Positions 1 through 10,490 of a stretch of 21,208 nt of DNA are shown in pieces. The notes under the pieces were generated by a model that had not been told where the DNA came from, ran no database searches, and saw nothing but the letters and a program-made list of their open reading frames with translations. The stretch covers positions 1 to 21,208 of the forward strand of contig NW_014012903.1 of assembly GCF_000611645.1 (NCBI RefSeq), written 5' to 3'. How positions within the stretch are numbered: the stretch's first letter is position 1; each line of letters starts with the position of its first letter. Source of the stretch: Monoraphidium neglectum. Its lineage: Eukaryota > Chlorophyta > Chlorophyceae > Sphaeropleales > Selenastraceae. Position numbers and translations under genes: made by a program.

Positions 1-3000
1 GCCCGGCGCGGCCGCGCCGCAGACCCCCGCGCCGCCCGCCTGCGCGGCGCCCGGCAGCACCACAGGCCGCGCGCAGGCGATGGCGAGGCGGGCTACGATG
101 CTTCCGATGTCGTCGGTGTCGTTGTCTGGCGCGGCGTTTTCAAACGGCAGCCCTAGGGATTTGAATGTCGCCGTGCCGTTCCGCGCCTTATCCAGGCACG
201 CTTTGAGGCCGACGAGGCCGGCGAGAGCAGCGGAAGTCGAAGGGACGGGCGCCGGCGCGGCGGAGCAGCTGGTCAAGGCGAGGGTCGCGTTTGTTACGAG
301 CAGCCCGCCGCCGATGCCGTCTTCGGCGGAGTTGCGGGTGATTGTGTTGCCACTAGCGAGGATGAGGCACGCGGCGGGGGCGGCGGGGCCGGCGCGGGCG
401 GCGGTGGTTGTGTTGCACAGGTCTGTGCGGACGATGATGCCGCCTGCCGGGCCGGGAGGTTTGAGGGTTTTTGCGCCGGGAATAGGCCTGGGGTGAGGGA
501 ACGCAGTACACGCGGCAGGGCAGCAGTCTCTTGAACTCTCACGACTGCCCGCATCCTGATTTCGCAGGGTTTCAGCGACAGTATCAACTTCAAGATCACA
601 AAACCGCTCCCCGTGTAGATGCAGCTCCCATCCAGCCCCTCACCGCCGTTGGCGCCAGCGTTGTCGGTGAAGGTGGATCCCCGCACCATCACGGTGCCAT
701 CCGCCGAAACGTACAGCCCGCCGCCGCCCGGGTACTGCAGGTCGTCACTAGTGACGTTCGCCGGGTCGATGGCCACCGCCGACGTCACTAGTGACGCCGG
801 GTCGACCGGCGCCGCCGCGCCGCCGCCGTTGCCAACCCGCATCGGCAAGATGGGCAGGTCGCTTGACACAGGGGAGGCGGGGGCGAGGGGCGCCGCTGGC
901 TGCAGCAGCGACCGCGCGCGCGCGCGGCGCGGGGCCGCGCGCTGCCCTGGCTTTGGACCTGGGGCCAGCAGCGCGCCCGAGGGCAGCGCGGCGTTGCGGC
1001 GGAAGGCGCAGCCGTCGACCCAGACGCGGCCGGTGGCGCGCAGGATTGCAGCACCGCCGCCATAGGCGCGGGCGGCGTTGGATTCGAACGTGCTGTTTTC
1101 CAATCTCACGTCGCCGCACGCATGGCAGCAGAGCCCGCCGCCTGCGGACCCGGCGCCGCCGACGCGGTTGCCCTCAAAACTCGCGCCCGCCGCCGTCGCG
1201 TTCAGCCCCGCGCCGCCGGCCAGCACGCCGCCGCCGGCGGCCGCGCCGGCGGTGTTATTGGCCACGGATCCGCCCGCAACCAGCAGGGCGCCGCCGGCGG
1301 AGAAGCAGCTCGCGGCGCCGCCGCCGGCCGCGGCTGAGTTGCCCGCCAGGCGCGCGCCGACGAGCAGGAACGCCGAGCCGCTGCCCGACAGCGCAAGCGC
1401 GCCGCCGTCGCCGGACGCTGCGCTGTTTCGCTCGAAGCGGCTGGCAGCCGCCACGGGCGATGCGGCCGCGAGCGCGGCGCGGCGGGCGAACACCCGGCCC
1501 CAACCGGCCGTCGGCCACCCGTCTGAAGCGCTCGTAGCGTTGCCGTCAATGGCCGTGCCGTTGGCGCCCCTCCGGGACGGCCCTGTGAGAAGCTTCAGGG
1601 CAGCTGCCGTGGACACCCCGAGGGCGCCGCGGTCGACGGCCCAGCTGACCGCGCCGCCGCGGCCGGCGCTGTTGCGCGTGAACGTCGACTGCCGGGCGGC
1701 GTTGTGCGTTCCGCCACCGAGGAAGTCAGAGAGAGGGGTGCGCGTCAGATCAGACTCTGATCAGCTTGATATGCACACGGCTCAATCTGACAGGCTTCGA
1801 CCCAGTAGATGGGCTGCTGCGCCCCCGGCGAGAGCAATCATTGGTCAATCTCAAGGTCTCTCAGACGCAAACCCCGGTCTGTCACTGTGGCACCGCCGGC
1901 CAGTCGCTGACCTGCGGCCCCGCCCTGCGCCACCCACCCTGTCGATGACAGCTTCCAGGAACCTTCCCATCAGCTGCACCGCCCCGCCCTCCGTCGCCGC
2001 CGCGGCCGCGCCGCCGGGCCCGGCGGGCCCGCCCGCCCAGTTCCCATCAAGCGACGAGTTAGTCACCTCCAGCTTGCTAAACCCCGCCGGCCCCGCCGCG
2101 TGCGAGCACGCAAACAGCGCGCCGCCGCCGCGGGCGGCGCGGTTGCGTGCCGCGCGGAGGCCCCGAAGGAAGGCGCCGCCTTGGAGTGCGAAGTGCGCGA
2201 AGACGGCGCCGCCGTACCCGACCGGCTGCGACGCGCGGCTCTCGGCGCACAGGGGGCGGTCCGTCTGCATCCATTTGAACCAAATGGACGGCAGATCATC
2301 CTTCCCCGGCAGTCCCAAGGCGACGTTGCCTGCGGCGCGGCAGCGCGGATCGGCGTGGTGCTATCACATGCGCATACCGCTTGGTGACAGTGCCGCCTCC
2401 TGGCCGCAGCCCAGCTGTCAAGGCACCGGCCGACCGCAGCGCATGCACCTTCGCAGGGCACTCCTAATGACTCAATGCAGGCTCGTTGGAGTGGATGCTG
2501 GATGCCGAGCGATTGCGCACGGTGGCCAAAATCTCCAACCCATCGCCCTGGACCCTACCCGTGAGCTCGCTGTTAGTGAAGTTGAAACGGGTGCCAGGGC
2601 CCCGCCAGAGGTACACCCCGCCGCCGTCTGCGAATCACAAGAATCGCCATCCGGCGCGTGGGTGGCGGGACCTCAACTGAGAGCGTGGCGCCGCGGGCTG
2701 GGTTGCTTGCGAGGTCGCAGGCAAAGGACTGGCACAGCGGCACCACGCGCAATGTCGGGGCTGCAGCCCCGGCCGGCCGCGGTGGCCCGCACAGCGCCCC
2801 CAAGCGCAGATTTAGCCGCGAGCCGGTGCCACGCTTGGCGCGAGCAAGCTGCACGTCGTGCGCTGACTTGGGCGGGCTCGGGCTCTGCGCGCGCCCGCCG
2901 CCCGCTCACCCGCGGTCGCGGTGTTGTTGACCATGCGCACCCCGTCGAGCACCATATCGCACGGCGGCCCGCTGAACCGCAGGTAGTCCGTGCAGCTCCT

Positions 3001-6000
3001 CGCGTCCACAAATACTGCGCCCCCAAAAGCGGCCCTGTTGCTTTCGAACGTCGTGTTCGAAACCGAGCGCAGCCACCCGCCCTGGACCATGATCCCGCCG
3101 CCCACTTGCGCGGCGTTGTCGACGAAGGAGCAGCCCGCCACGTCAGCCATTACGGAGTTTTGGAGCAGCAGCGTGCCGCCGGCGCGGGTGCCGACCCAGT
3201 CGCACGCGCGGAAGGTGGCGTGGGAGTGGAACGCGGCGGGGGCCGGCAGGCTCAGGGATGAGAACCACGCCGCGGTCGCGGGGCGGAACCCGACAGCGAC
3301 CACGGGCCCCATCGTCGTGTTGATGAAGCGCGTGCGAACTGCCGACAGCTCCTGGGCATCTGAATAGATGCTGGCCCCGGGGTTGCCTGCGCGCGTGCGC
3401 GTGCATGTGTGCGTGCATGTGGGTACTGTAGTGATATGGGAACCTTGGGTCAGCGCCCTGGCCCCTATTTTGACCCGTCACTTTAATCCCAGAACCAACA
3501 TCCAACCAACGCCTCGCGCATTCAGTGGGCTGTGAGGGCCGCGGCTGCCCGCCCCTGACCAGCACAGCGGCTGACACGCGGGCACCACGCACGCACACAC
3601 GTCAAGCACTTTTGCGCCAAACATGGACATGCACGCATAAACACACATGTGCGCGTGCACAAACGCACACAAGCATGCACGCACACTCACACACAATCAC
3701 TCACACACACACACACACACATCACACATGCGCAAACACAGAAACACACAAACTCTTCCACACACACACAAACTCGCGCATTTATGCCCACACACATACA
3801 CACGCGCACGTGCGCGGCCACAAAACTCGCCTCGCTCACGCCGGCGGCACAACGGCAACGCTGGCAGCGCCCTCACCTACAAAGTCGGTGTCCGCCAGGA
3901 ACAGGCTCGTCCCCGCCTGGCAGAACACAGCCGAGATCGTCGGGTCCCCATTGGAAAACATAGTCGCCCGCTCCAGCCGGCAGTTGAAGAGGGCGACCGA
4001 CGACCCCTCGGCCACCAGAACCGACGCGTCTGTGTCGACAAACGTGACGCGCCGCAGCTGCACCGGGTTGTCCCGCGGGTAGGCGGGCGCGTCGTTCGAG
4101 CCGCCGCCGGCGTTGGCGCCGGCCGCGGCGCCGGCCGCGCCCCGCGCGGACGGGGCGTTGCTGCCGGCGCGCTCGGCGGCGACGGGGTAGCCGTGGCACT
4201 GGGTAAACGTAATATCTTGGATTATAACGCCGGGCGTCCTGGGGTCGATGAGGGGGATGAGATGCGGGTGGAGCGCGTTGCTGTGGCGTGTGCGGATGTG
4301 GGTTTACAGACGTGGAGCAACGACCATCGGCTGCGCTGCGCCACAGAGAGCCCGCCAGGCAGGCCGCAGGCGCCCCGGCCGCCGCGCGCGCGGCGAGAGG
4401 AAGCAGGCAGCGCCTGCGCCGCCGCCCCGGCGCTCGCCTGATCATCATCAGGTTGTCCACTTCGTCGCCGCACGCGATAACGGCAGCCCCCTTCGGCGCC
4501 CCCCGCGGGCTGCCCTGCCCGACTGCGGCGGGCGCGGCCGGCGGGGCGCCGGAGATTGTGACAGGAACGTCGATCACGATGGGGGACGCGGAGGACGGCA
4601 CGGTCAGCACGCCACCGTCGGGCGCGAACTGGAGCGCATCGCCGGGGCGCAGGCTGGCGACGGCGGCGCGGAGAGCCGATACGATCTCCTCGTTGCTGCC
4701 GGAGAGCACAACCGTCTTCCTGTGCGGCGCCTGCGACGCATATACATGGAAAAATTGGGTGTAGGTGGGGACTGTGGCGATGGCCGGCGTTGAGGCAGGG
4801 ACGCGTGCAATCAACCAAAGACTCTGGCTGCACAATCCCGCATCAAACATTGGCAACGACGCCGGCGTGGAGCCCTCGGCAACGGGGTGCAACCGGTCAA
4901 ACTATAGGTTTGACCACGGAGAGGCTGCCCCTCGAGGCCCGCCCCGCGCGCAGCGGCGCGCACCAGCCGCGGCGCGACGCCCATGAATGGCACGCGCACG
5001 GTGACGTACGTCCCCGCCACAAGCGCCTCCGTCCGCGCCGCCTCCCGCGGCCCGAGGGACGCGAGCGCGCGCAGCAGCTGCAGGCCGCTTTTATAGCTGA
5101 TGTTGACCACCGGAATCTTGGGGTTTTCTAATTGTTCTCGCAGCTCCAGGCGGATGATCACATCCTGAGCCAGCCTGTTGCTGCCATAGGCGATCACCGC
5201 GGCGGCGCCGGCCCTTTGGGCGTCGAGCGCCTGGGGAAGGCCGTGGTTTTGGCGGGCAAGGGTCAAAGTCAAGCAGACGGGCCCCATGCAGATCCAATCG
5301 TGCCGCACGGCGCCACCATCCGCCGTCGGCCGGCCACAAGGCGTGGCTGCCTGCCGGTCAACCGGTCAAACTCCAGGCGCCCACCCCGCACGCCGCGGAG
5401 CGGGCCGGGGGAGCCGGCAGTGAGGCGCGGCTCGGGGGCGGGGCGATGGGCCGTCCCCGGGGCCGGCGGCGGTGCGGCGGGCGCACCTGCAGCTGCGGCT
5501 CGCAGGGCGGGTCGTTGAAGCGGACTAGGGCGATCCATTTGAGGCCCTTGGGCCCCGGCTTGAACGACCCGCAGCCGCCGGGCTCCGCCTCCTGCGAGCA
5601 CACGCGCATGCCAGTCACAATGGGCGCCAGGCGGCCAATTACGGCCAAAAACGCACGCAGACGCGCGGCGCCGCGGCCCGTGCGTGCGCGCCGTCGCGTC
5701 AGGCATGCAGCAAACGCATGCTGCCGCGCGCGCTGCGCACGCCGGACGGAATGCAATGCAACGGACGGGGCGCCGACGCGGGGGCGGGGGCGGCGGACGG
5801 CGCGGCGGCACACCCGCATGACGCCTGTGACTGTTCCTCCATCCCGCTTGTTCCAGATGACGGCCCCAAACAGCGCCGGCTCTGCGGCTAGGGACAGGCG
5901 CACCTGCGCGCGGCGCGGCGCAGGGCATTGCACGCGACAGCGGGTGCGTTCGGGCGGTGGGCCGGCAGCGCCGCCACGCGTGCTTGGCACGTGCCGCTGC

Positions 6001-6227
6001 TGCCTCCTGCGGAAGCAGACCTTCACATTCGAAACTGCCTGCCGGCGCCGCCTGCCGCTGCGCGCCGCCGCTCTAGGCAAACACAGCCGAGTGCACCCAG
6101 TCGAGCGCCCTGTGCAGCGCACTCTCACCCCAAACGGCGCGTCCGCAAGCGCCGGCGCCGCGGCCCCCACGAGTGCGAGCGCAAGCGCCACCAGCAACGG
6201 GCCCCAGCGCGGCGCCGCGCGCCGCAT
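1..6227 (-). CDS. Secreted PA-domain / right-handed beta-helix (Pmp-like repeat) protein, 3' end outside window
   Basis: Multi-exon gene read right to left. Proposed exons: 6227-6129, 5903-5814, 5591-5487, 5230-4964, 4730-4438, 4238-3877, 3338-2910, 2627-2559, 2329-1938, 1688-about 589, about 487 to the left edge. Phases close at every junction, giving 1231 codons with no stop. The chosen ATG directly precedes a signal peptide (residues 1-28, hydrophobic core LLVALALALVGAAA, ending ALA-D); an ATG 37 codons upstream would bury it. Residues about 34-187 form a protease-associated domain split over three exons (WIALVRFND, then ALDAQRAGAAAVIAYGSN, then IPVVNISYKSG). From about 190 on come repeated beta-helix units: FESNRAAFGGAVF, FVDNAAQVGGGIMV, NNTATADGGGVYL, FTRNSAGRGGAV, FEGNRVGGAGSAGGGL, TRNSAEDGIGGGLLV. 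These match the GGA(I/V/L) and FxxN pattern of chlamydial polymorphic outer membrane proteins and pectin-lyase folds. A cell-wall, surface or extracellular role is inferred; no catalytic residues were identified. Least certain are the ends of exons 4 and 10 and the start of exon 7. Confidence 0.75.
743..796. repeat. Two copies of a 14-base perfect palindrome
   Basis: CGTCACTAGTGACG occurs at 743-756 and again at 783-796, 40 bases apart, within exon 10 of the beta-helix gene. Because 40 is not a multiple of three, the two copies are read in different frames (S-L-V-T and V-T-S-D), although the flanking GACCCGGCG is also repeated. It looks like a small local duplication or a chance palindrome; no function can be assigned. 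Confidence 0.6.
3585..3832 (-). repeat. CA/TG microsatellite and imperfect CACA-rich tract inside an intron
   Basis: About 250 bases of imperfect CA, ACGC and ACAC repeats on the plus strand; the cleanest run is near 3701-3722. It lies within the intron between exons 6 and 7 of the minus-strand beta-helix gene, so the pre-mRNA strand reads TG. Open frames through it give only His/Thr repeats and are not genes. Confidence 0.85.
3876..4238 (-). other. Exon 6 of the beta-helix gene with strong splice donor
   Basis: This exon enters after a CCCAG acceptor at 4239 and leaves at the donor GTGAGG (3876-3871). It carries the turn TPGVIIQDITFTQCHGYP, typical of the first coil of a beta-helix after the N-terminal cap, and ends in SLFLADTDFV. 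The intron that follows is rich in CA/TG repeats. Joining it to exon 7 at 3338 keeps phase (one leftover G plus TT gives Val). The stronger-looking CAG 13 bases upstream breaks the frame, so the exon 7 start should be checked with cDNA. Confidence 0.6.
4239..4437 (-). other. Probable GC-AG intron in the beta-helix gene
   Basis: The exon 5 reading frame runs through VIACGDEVDNLMMI, a usual lead-in to the first beta-helix coil, up to ATCAG. No GT occurs there in the needed phase. The next bases are GCGAGC, which is the common donor GTGAGC with T replaced by C. Joining AG to the exon starting at 4238 restores Arg and continues as TPGVIIQDITF. An alternative GT donor at 4473 (GTGCGG) also keeps phase but deletes the conserved-looking CGDEVDNLMM stretch. 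Confidence 0.5.
4895..4915. repeat. Small inverted repeat in an intron
   Basis: GGTCAAAC and GTTTGACC flank a five-base loop, an 8-bp stem. It lies just after the proposed exon 4 donor of the beta-helix gene. A related ACCGGTCAAACT occurs at 5361-5372 in the preceding intron. No known element was recognised. Confidence 0.4.
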
Positions 6228-8279
6228 GGGTCGCGCCGCCGACCGCCGTGCGCGAGTCAAGGGGAGGTGGGCGACCAGCGGTTTTTGCCAATTGTGTGCG
6301 TCCGGGTCTGCGGAGGGCGCCGTCGGGGGCAGCGCCACCGCCTAGCAAGCGGTGCTGGTACGTTTGTGGCGCGCGGGGGGAGACGGCGTTGGTGTGTGAG
6401 TCTGCAATCGGGCTGGCGCACGGTGGCGCGGCACACTGTACACGCAGCAGCAACCGCACACCAGCGAGGCTGTCGAGTGCAGCCCGAGCTTGCACGGAGC
6501 CACGGCTATGAATGGCATCTGTGACACTTGTGTAGGCTTCCCCTGCATTCCAAGCACCTGTCACCCGAGTTATTGCTGTGTTCACCGCAGAGGCGAGGCG
6601 TTCAACAGGAAAGGCTCCGAACTCACGGTGACTTGTAATTTGTGCAATTATCTTCCGTTGCGGCACGCTCCTGCGCTCATTTAGATCGGCGTGTCGTGCT
6701 GACAGCGACCGCGGAATCGGGTGTCCGGCACGAAGCTTTATACGTGTACTTTCTGATGTTTTAGGTTCAATGCGCCGGTATTGCAGGGCAAACCCGGATG
6801 GCCTAGAGAGGGACATGCTGCTTGCTGCAGTTCAGCAGTGTGACGTTCTGGTGACGCTGTGGGACGTCCCGAGCCGGGTTGATGCTCAGAATGGAGGTTC
6901 GCATGTCCCGCCAACGAGACAAATTCGTGAACAGCCTATCAGGACCCATGGGCGCGCTAAGCCCCTGATGAAAGAATGGGCAACGCGTGCCGGGCACCGC
7001 TGCGAATATCCTGACAGGCAGCAGCTTGCGGGGCAGGCGCGGCAGCGAAGCTCGCCCAGCGGGCCAAACGATGGCGCCCGCGCCCGCCTTGCATAATGCA
7101 ACTCAAGCCCTCAGTTGGCCGCCCGTCTTGTCCTGAGTGTGCGTTCCTGCAGACCACAAGTGACCTCAGCGCAGTGTGCAGGCCGGTGGGTATTGTTGTC
7201 AAGGTCAGGGTGAAACAGGGAGCAGTTTACGTACGCCTCCAGGACGGTGAGAGGCAACAATCCCAGCTGCTTCCGTGCACAAATGCACCTGCACGTGTTG
7301 TGCTCTGGAGGCCAAAAATGGGGGGGCTTGTTCGCACCTCATAATTCAACTTCAGGTCCCCTTGCAAGAATGCAGTTCTGTGTTTTGGCAAGCAGAATTC
7401 TTGCCTCCTGTGGGTCTACATGGCTGTATACTGCGTGGTTCATGTACAGCACCACCTTCACCAGCGGCGCTTGGACGGGCATCGCTGATTGCTTTGACCT
7501 GAAGTGCCGCTCGCAGGGGGCCGTTTGACCAGAGGCCGCCGGGTGCACGGGGGTAGTTTGACCCCGCCCTTTGCGCACGATTCCCTGCAAACGCATGTTC
7601 GGAACGGGGAGGAAGCGGGTGTACGTGAGCAGCACTGCCTTACAATTTTAATATTATGCGTCCAGTCCATCGACAATGACTCGTGAGCAATCCAGCTGGG
7701 TCGCAGGAGCCCGGCTGATTCGAGGGACATTGATAGGAGTGCTGCGGGCTGCCCAGGCTGCCCCTGTGCTGCGCCGGTCGCAGGCAGCGCTGTCAGCTCC
7801 CTGTCATTGGCGAACCGCTCACCCACCTTGCCCATTGTGGAAGTGCTGCAGTCGCTGCCAGCTACCCCGTGCAGGCGCCGCCCTTGCCATGTCGCAACTC
7901 CAAAGCACCCAGAATCTCCAGCGCTCCTTGAACAAGGACAGGTTCTTGTGAGCCGCAGGGATTCTACGAGTGCTGCTGATCAGGAGCCGTTGGGGTTGTT
8001 GTGTGTCTTGCGGCCGTCCATGGCGGGGTGGCCGGCCTGCATGGCTGCTTTGCTCGTGCTGAGTCTGCTTTGCTGCCGTTGCCCTAGGGATGCCAGCAGA
8101 GCACGCCACCCTCATGGTCAGCATACAGCTGCAACACAGGCCTCCCTGTGGTGTCTAGCATCATACGCCTTACCCGTTATCATACACGATTGATGACACA
8201 AACCAGAAACCACCACGCTTACCGCGCAGCCAGATCGCAATGAACGCGCTCAGATAGGCATCCCCTTGTCGCAGCCAAA
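6228..8279. other. Divergent intergenic / 5' UTR region, no confident gene
   Basis: About 2 kb between the start of the minus-strand beta-helix gene and the plus-strand AT-hook gene. GC content is visibly lower than in the coding parts, especially 6500-8200. Only short open frames occur and none resembles a known family. A minus-strand TATAAA at 6742-6737 lies about 510 bases upstream of the beta-helix ATG and could be its core promoter. A short plus-strand frame at 8020-8193 begins with a hydrophobic stretch but has nothing else to support it. The region probably holds both promoters and 5' UTRs, perhaps with a 5' intron of the right-hand gene. Confidence 0.55.
6737..6742 (-). promoter_or_regulatory. 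Possible TATA box for the beta-helix gene
   Basis: The minus strand reads CGTATAAAGC here, in a locally AT-rich context and in the right direction for the gene starting at 6227. The 5' UTR would be about 480 bases, long but possible. Motif only; no start-site evidence. Confidence 0.25.
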
Positions 8280-9925
8280 ATGCTGATGTCGTCCAGGTTG
8301 ATCGGCTCCGCCGCTAGCTCTGGCGCCCAAGCCGCCGCGGACTTGGCTGCGTCGGTGCAGCTGGTGTCGCTGGTGTCGCAGCATGTGCGCAAGCCAGGTT
8401 TACGCATGCCAGCCATGCGCTCGCCAGCCACGCGTGCCTTTATGATCTGTGCCAATGCCAGCGTCTTGCATGACCACGCCAGCGCGCAACAAGACGGAGC
8501 CGCGGCTGCCGACGCGCCCCCGCCGGCGCCGCGACCGCCCAAGCGCCGCGGCCGCCCACGCAAGCAGCCCGAAGCGGCGGCGGCGGAGGCAGCTGCGCCG
8601 GCGGCGGCGCCGTCGCAGCCACCTCCCCAGCCGCCGCCGCCGCCGCCGCCTTCAGTGACACCCACGACCGCGTTCCTGGAGGTCGCCGCCGCCCTGGGCC
8701 TCTCCCCCAGCCAGCGCGCCGCCGCGGCCCACGTCCGCGCGTGGGCCCTCGCGGCGCCCGCCGCCGCCGCCGCCGCCGCCGTCGGCGGGCGCGGACCGGC
8801 GCTGGAGGCGCGGCGCCTGCACGCTTATGAGCCTCTGCTGGCGGCCCCTCGCCTGACGAGGTCGGCACTCAACCTCTGGATGCAGCAGGAGCTGACAAGC
8901 AAGGACGCAGGTGCGCAATAAAGGCCCGGACGCTGCCGCCCCTGCGTCAAGGCAGGGCGAAAGGGAGGGGCCGCTTGGTGTTGAGCAAAGGGCGTCACTT
9001 TCTGAGGGTCAGGGAGGTGGCTGGCGTATTGCGGGGACCCATCGCTTCGAACCAACTGAGCTCCACGTTTCCCACAACCCACGCCCGCCCCTGCGGCCTG
9101 CCCGGCCCCGTCCCCCTTGCACCGCGCCTGTCCTCGCCCTGCTCGCCCCTGCACGGCGCGCCCGGGCCGCCTCTCCCCCCCCTGAGCGCCCCTCGCACGC
9201 GCCTCCCGCCCCGTACGCGGAAATCGGCCCTCCCCCGCAGCCCGCAGCGGCGTTGCGGCGCTGTGCCTCTCCGGGCCCTACCTGCCCTCACAATTGGACA
9301 CCCTGCGCGCGGCCGCGCGCAGCCTGCAGCTGCTCGCCGGCTTCCGACTGGGCTCGGCCGGCATCACCACAGTCATCACCCACGCCGCTCCTGCAGCTGC
9401 AAGCTCTGGCGGCGCCGACGCCGCGGCCACGGGGGAAGGCGGGGGTGAGGCGCCGGGCGACGGCGTCGCCGAGGCGGCCGCGGCCGAGCTCTTCGGCCCG
9501 CGCCTGCCAAAGCACGCCCTCGCGGCCGCCGCCGCCGCGGAGGCGGCGCTTGGGCTGCGGCTGTTCTCGTCCGCCACCAAGTCGGCCTGGAACGAGCTGC
9601 TGGCGCGGATGGGCCGGTCGAAGCAGCCGCCGCGCGACGTGGCGGCGGTCGTCCTGCCCGGCTTCCTGTCTGGAAATGAGGCGCGGGAGCTAATTGAGGC
9701 GGCGGCGCACTACGGCCTGCGCAGCGCGGTGGTTGATGATGCAGGCGGCCGCGGCGGCGAGGGAGGAGGAGGAGCGGGAGGGGTGGTGGCGGAGGGGCCG
9801 GACGGCGGCGCGCTGGGGGTCCTGGTGATCTGTCGGCCCGAGTTGGGGGATCCGGGGCAGCTGGAGCTGGGGCCAAGCGACTACGTGGGGAGCCCGGGGT
9901 TCGAGTCGGCGGGGCGGCGGCAGCA

Positions 9926-9965
<40 letters not shown>

Positions 9966-10127
9966 AAGGAGCAGCAGGAGACGAAGCAGCAGCAGCAGAA
10001 GGAGCAGCAGGAGAAAAAGCAGCAGCAGGAAACGCAGCAGCAGCAGCAGAAGCAGCAGCAGAAGGAGCAGCAGGAGAAGAAGCAGCAGCTGCAGAAGGAG
10101 CAGCAGCAGAAAAAGCAGCAGCAGGAG

Positions 10128-10180
<53 letters not shown>

Positions 10181-10490
10181 AGCAGTGGTGCAGGGCGAGA
10201 AGGGGCACGCGAAGGCTCCCGCAGCGACCGGCGCCGCGGAGCGCGGGCGTCGCGGGCGCGTCAGCGAGGCGGCAGCACCGAGCAAGCCCCGGCGGGGCAC
10301 GACGCTGCCCCCGGTCCTGCTGCCGCAGCACGGGCTGCCGCGGCGACAAACGCAGGTTGACGGCAAGGCGCCAGCGCACCCACCAGGCGCCGTGTCGGAG
10401 GATGCGGGTCACGGCGAGGGGGGCGGCTCGGGTCGCAGCCGGGGCCGCCGGCGCCGCCTTTTCGACCCGCTCACAGATGACGAGGATTAG
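8280..10490 (+). CDS. AT-hook and Gln/Lys/Glu-tract protein, function unknown
   Basis: Two exons, 8280-8910 and 9241-10490, joined through donor GTGCGC and acceptor CCCCCGCAG. The phases match (leftover G plus CC gives Ala) and predict 626 residues. Around residues 84-94 is PKRRGRPRKQP, a canonical AT-hook that binds the minor groove of AT-rich DNA, followed by poly-Ala/Pro. Next come helical-looking segments (FLEVAAALGLSPSQRAAA, RLTRSALNLWMQQELTSKDA, GVAALCLSGPYLPSQLDTL, FGPRLPKHALAAAAAAEAAL) that I could not assign; a remote cyclin-like or ORC6-like helical fold was considered but not supported. Then comes a tract of about 85 residues of Gln broken by Lys and Glu, and a basic-acidic tail RRRRLFDPLTDDED. 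A nuclear, chromatin-linked role is inferred from the AT-hook alone. The first 60 codons are less GC-rich, so an upstream exon with an acceptor near 8461 or 8482 is possible. Confidence 0.65.
9919..10180 (+). repeat. Imperfect CAG trinucleotide repeat encoding a Gln/Lys/Glu tract
   Basis: CAG units are interrupted by AAG, GAG, AAA, ACG and one CTG, all in one frame, with a purer CAG run at the 3' end before CCAGCAGTGGTG. The antisense strand gives long poly-Leu and poly-Cys frames, which are artefacts. First-base changes of CAG (to AAG or GAG) produce the charged residues, so the mix of K and E with Q may reflect repeat decay as much as selection. Confidence 0.9.

Noticed and set aside
1078..3261. 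Plus-strand open frame of 727 codons
   Set aside because: It is the antisense shadow of the beta-helix exons; GC-rich codons suppress stops. Its composition is Arg/Pro/Ala with no domain.
3585..3832. Telomere-like or CRISPR-like repeats
   Set aside because: The units are irregular CA dinucleotides, not TTTAGGG-type telomere repeats, and there are no regular spacers.
4891..5372. Recurring TTTGACC/GGTCAAA motif as W-box regulatory sites
   Set aside because: Copies are scattered over introns, exons and intergenic DNA in both directions, with no promoter clustering.
8020..8193. 57-codon plus-strand frame with a hydrophobic N-terminus
   Set aside because: A signal-peptide-like start alone is weak support; there is no family match or downstream domain, and it probably lies in a 5' UTR.
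8219..8665. Minus-strand frame opposite the start of the AT-hook gene
   Set aside because: Parts look protein-like, but it reads through poly-Gly opposite the Pro/Ala codons, has no splice partners, and conflicts with the AT-hook frame.
9040..9062. TTCGAA-containing stretch resembling a tRNA T-loop
   Set aside because: No A box, acceptor stem or anticodon arm could be built around it; it lies in the intron of the AT-hook gene.
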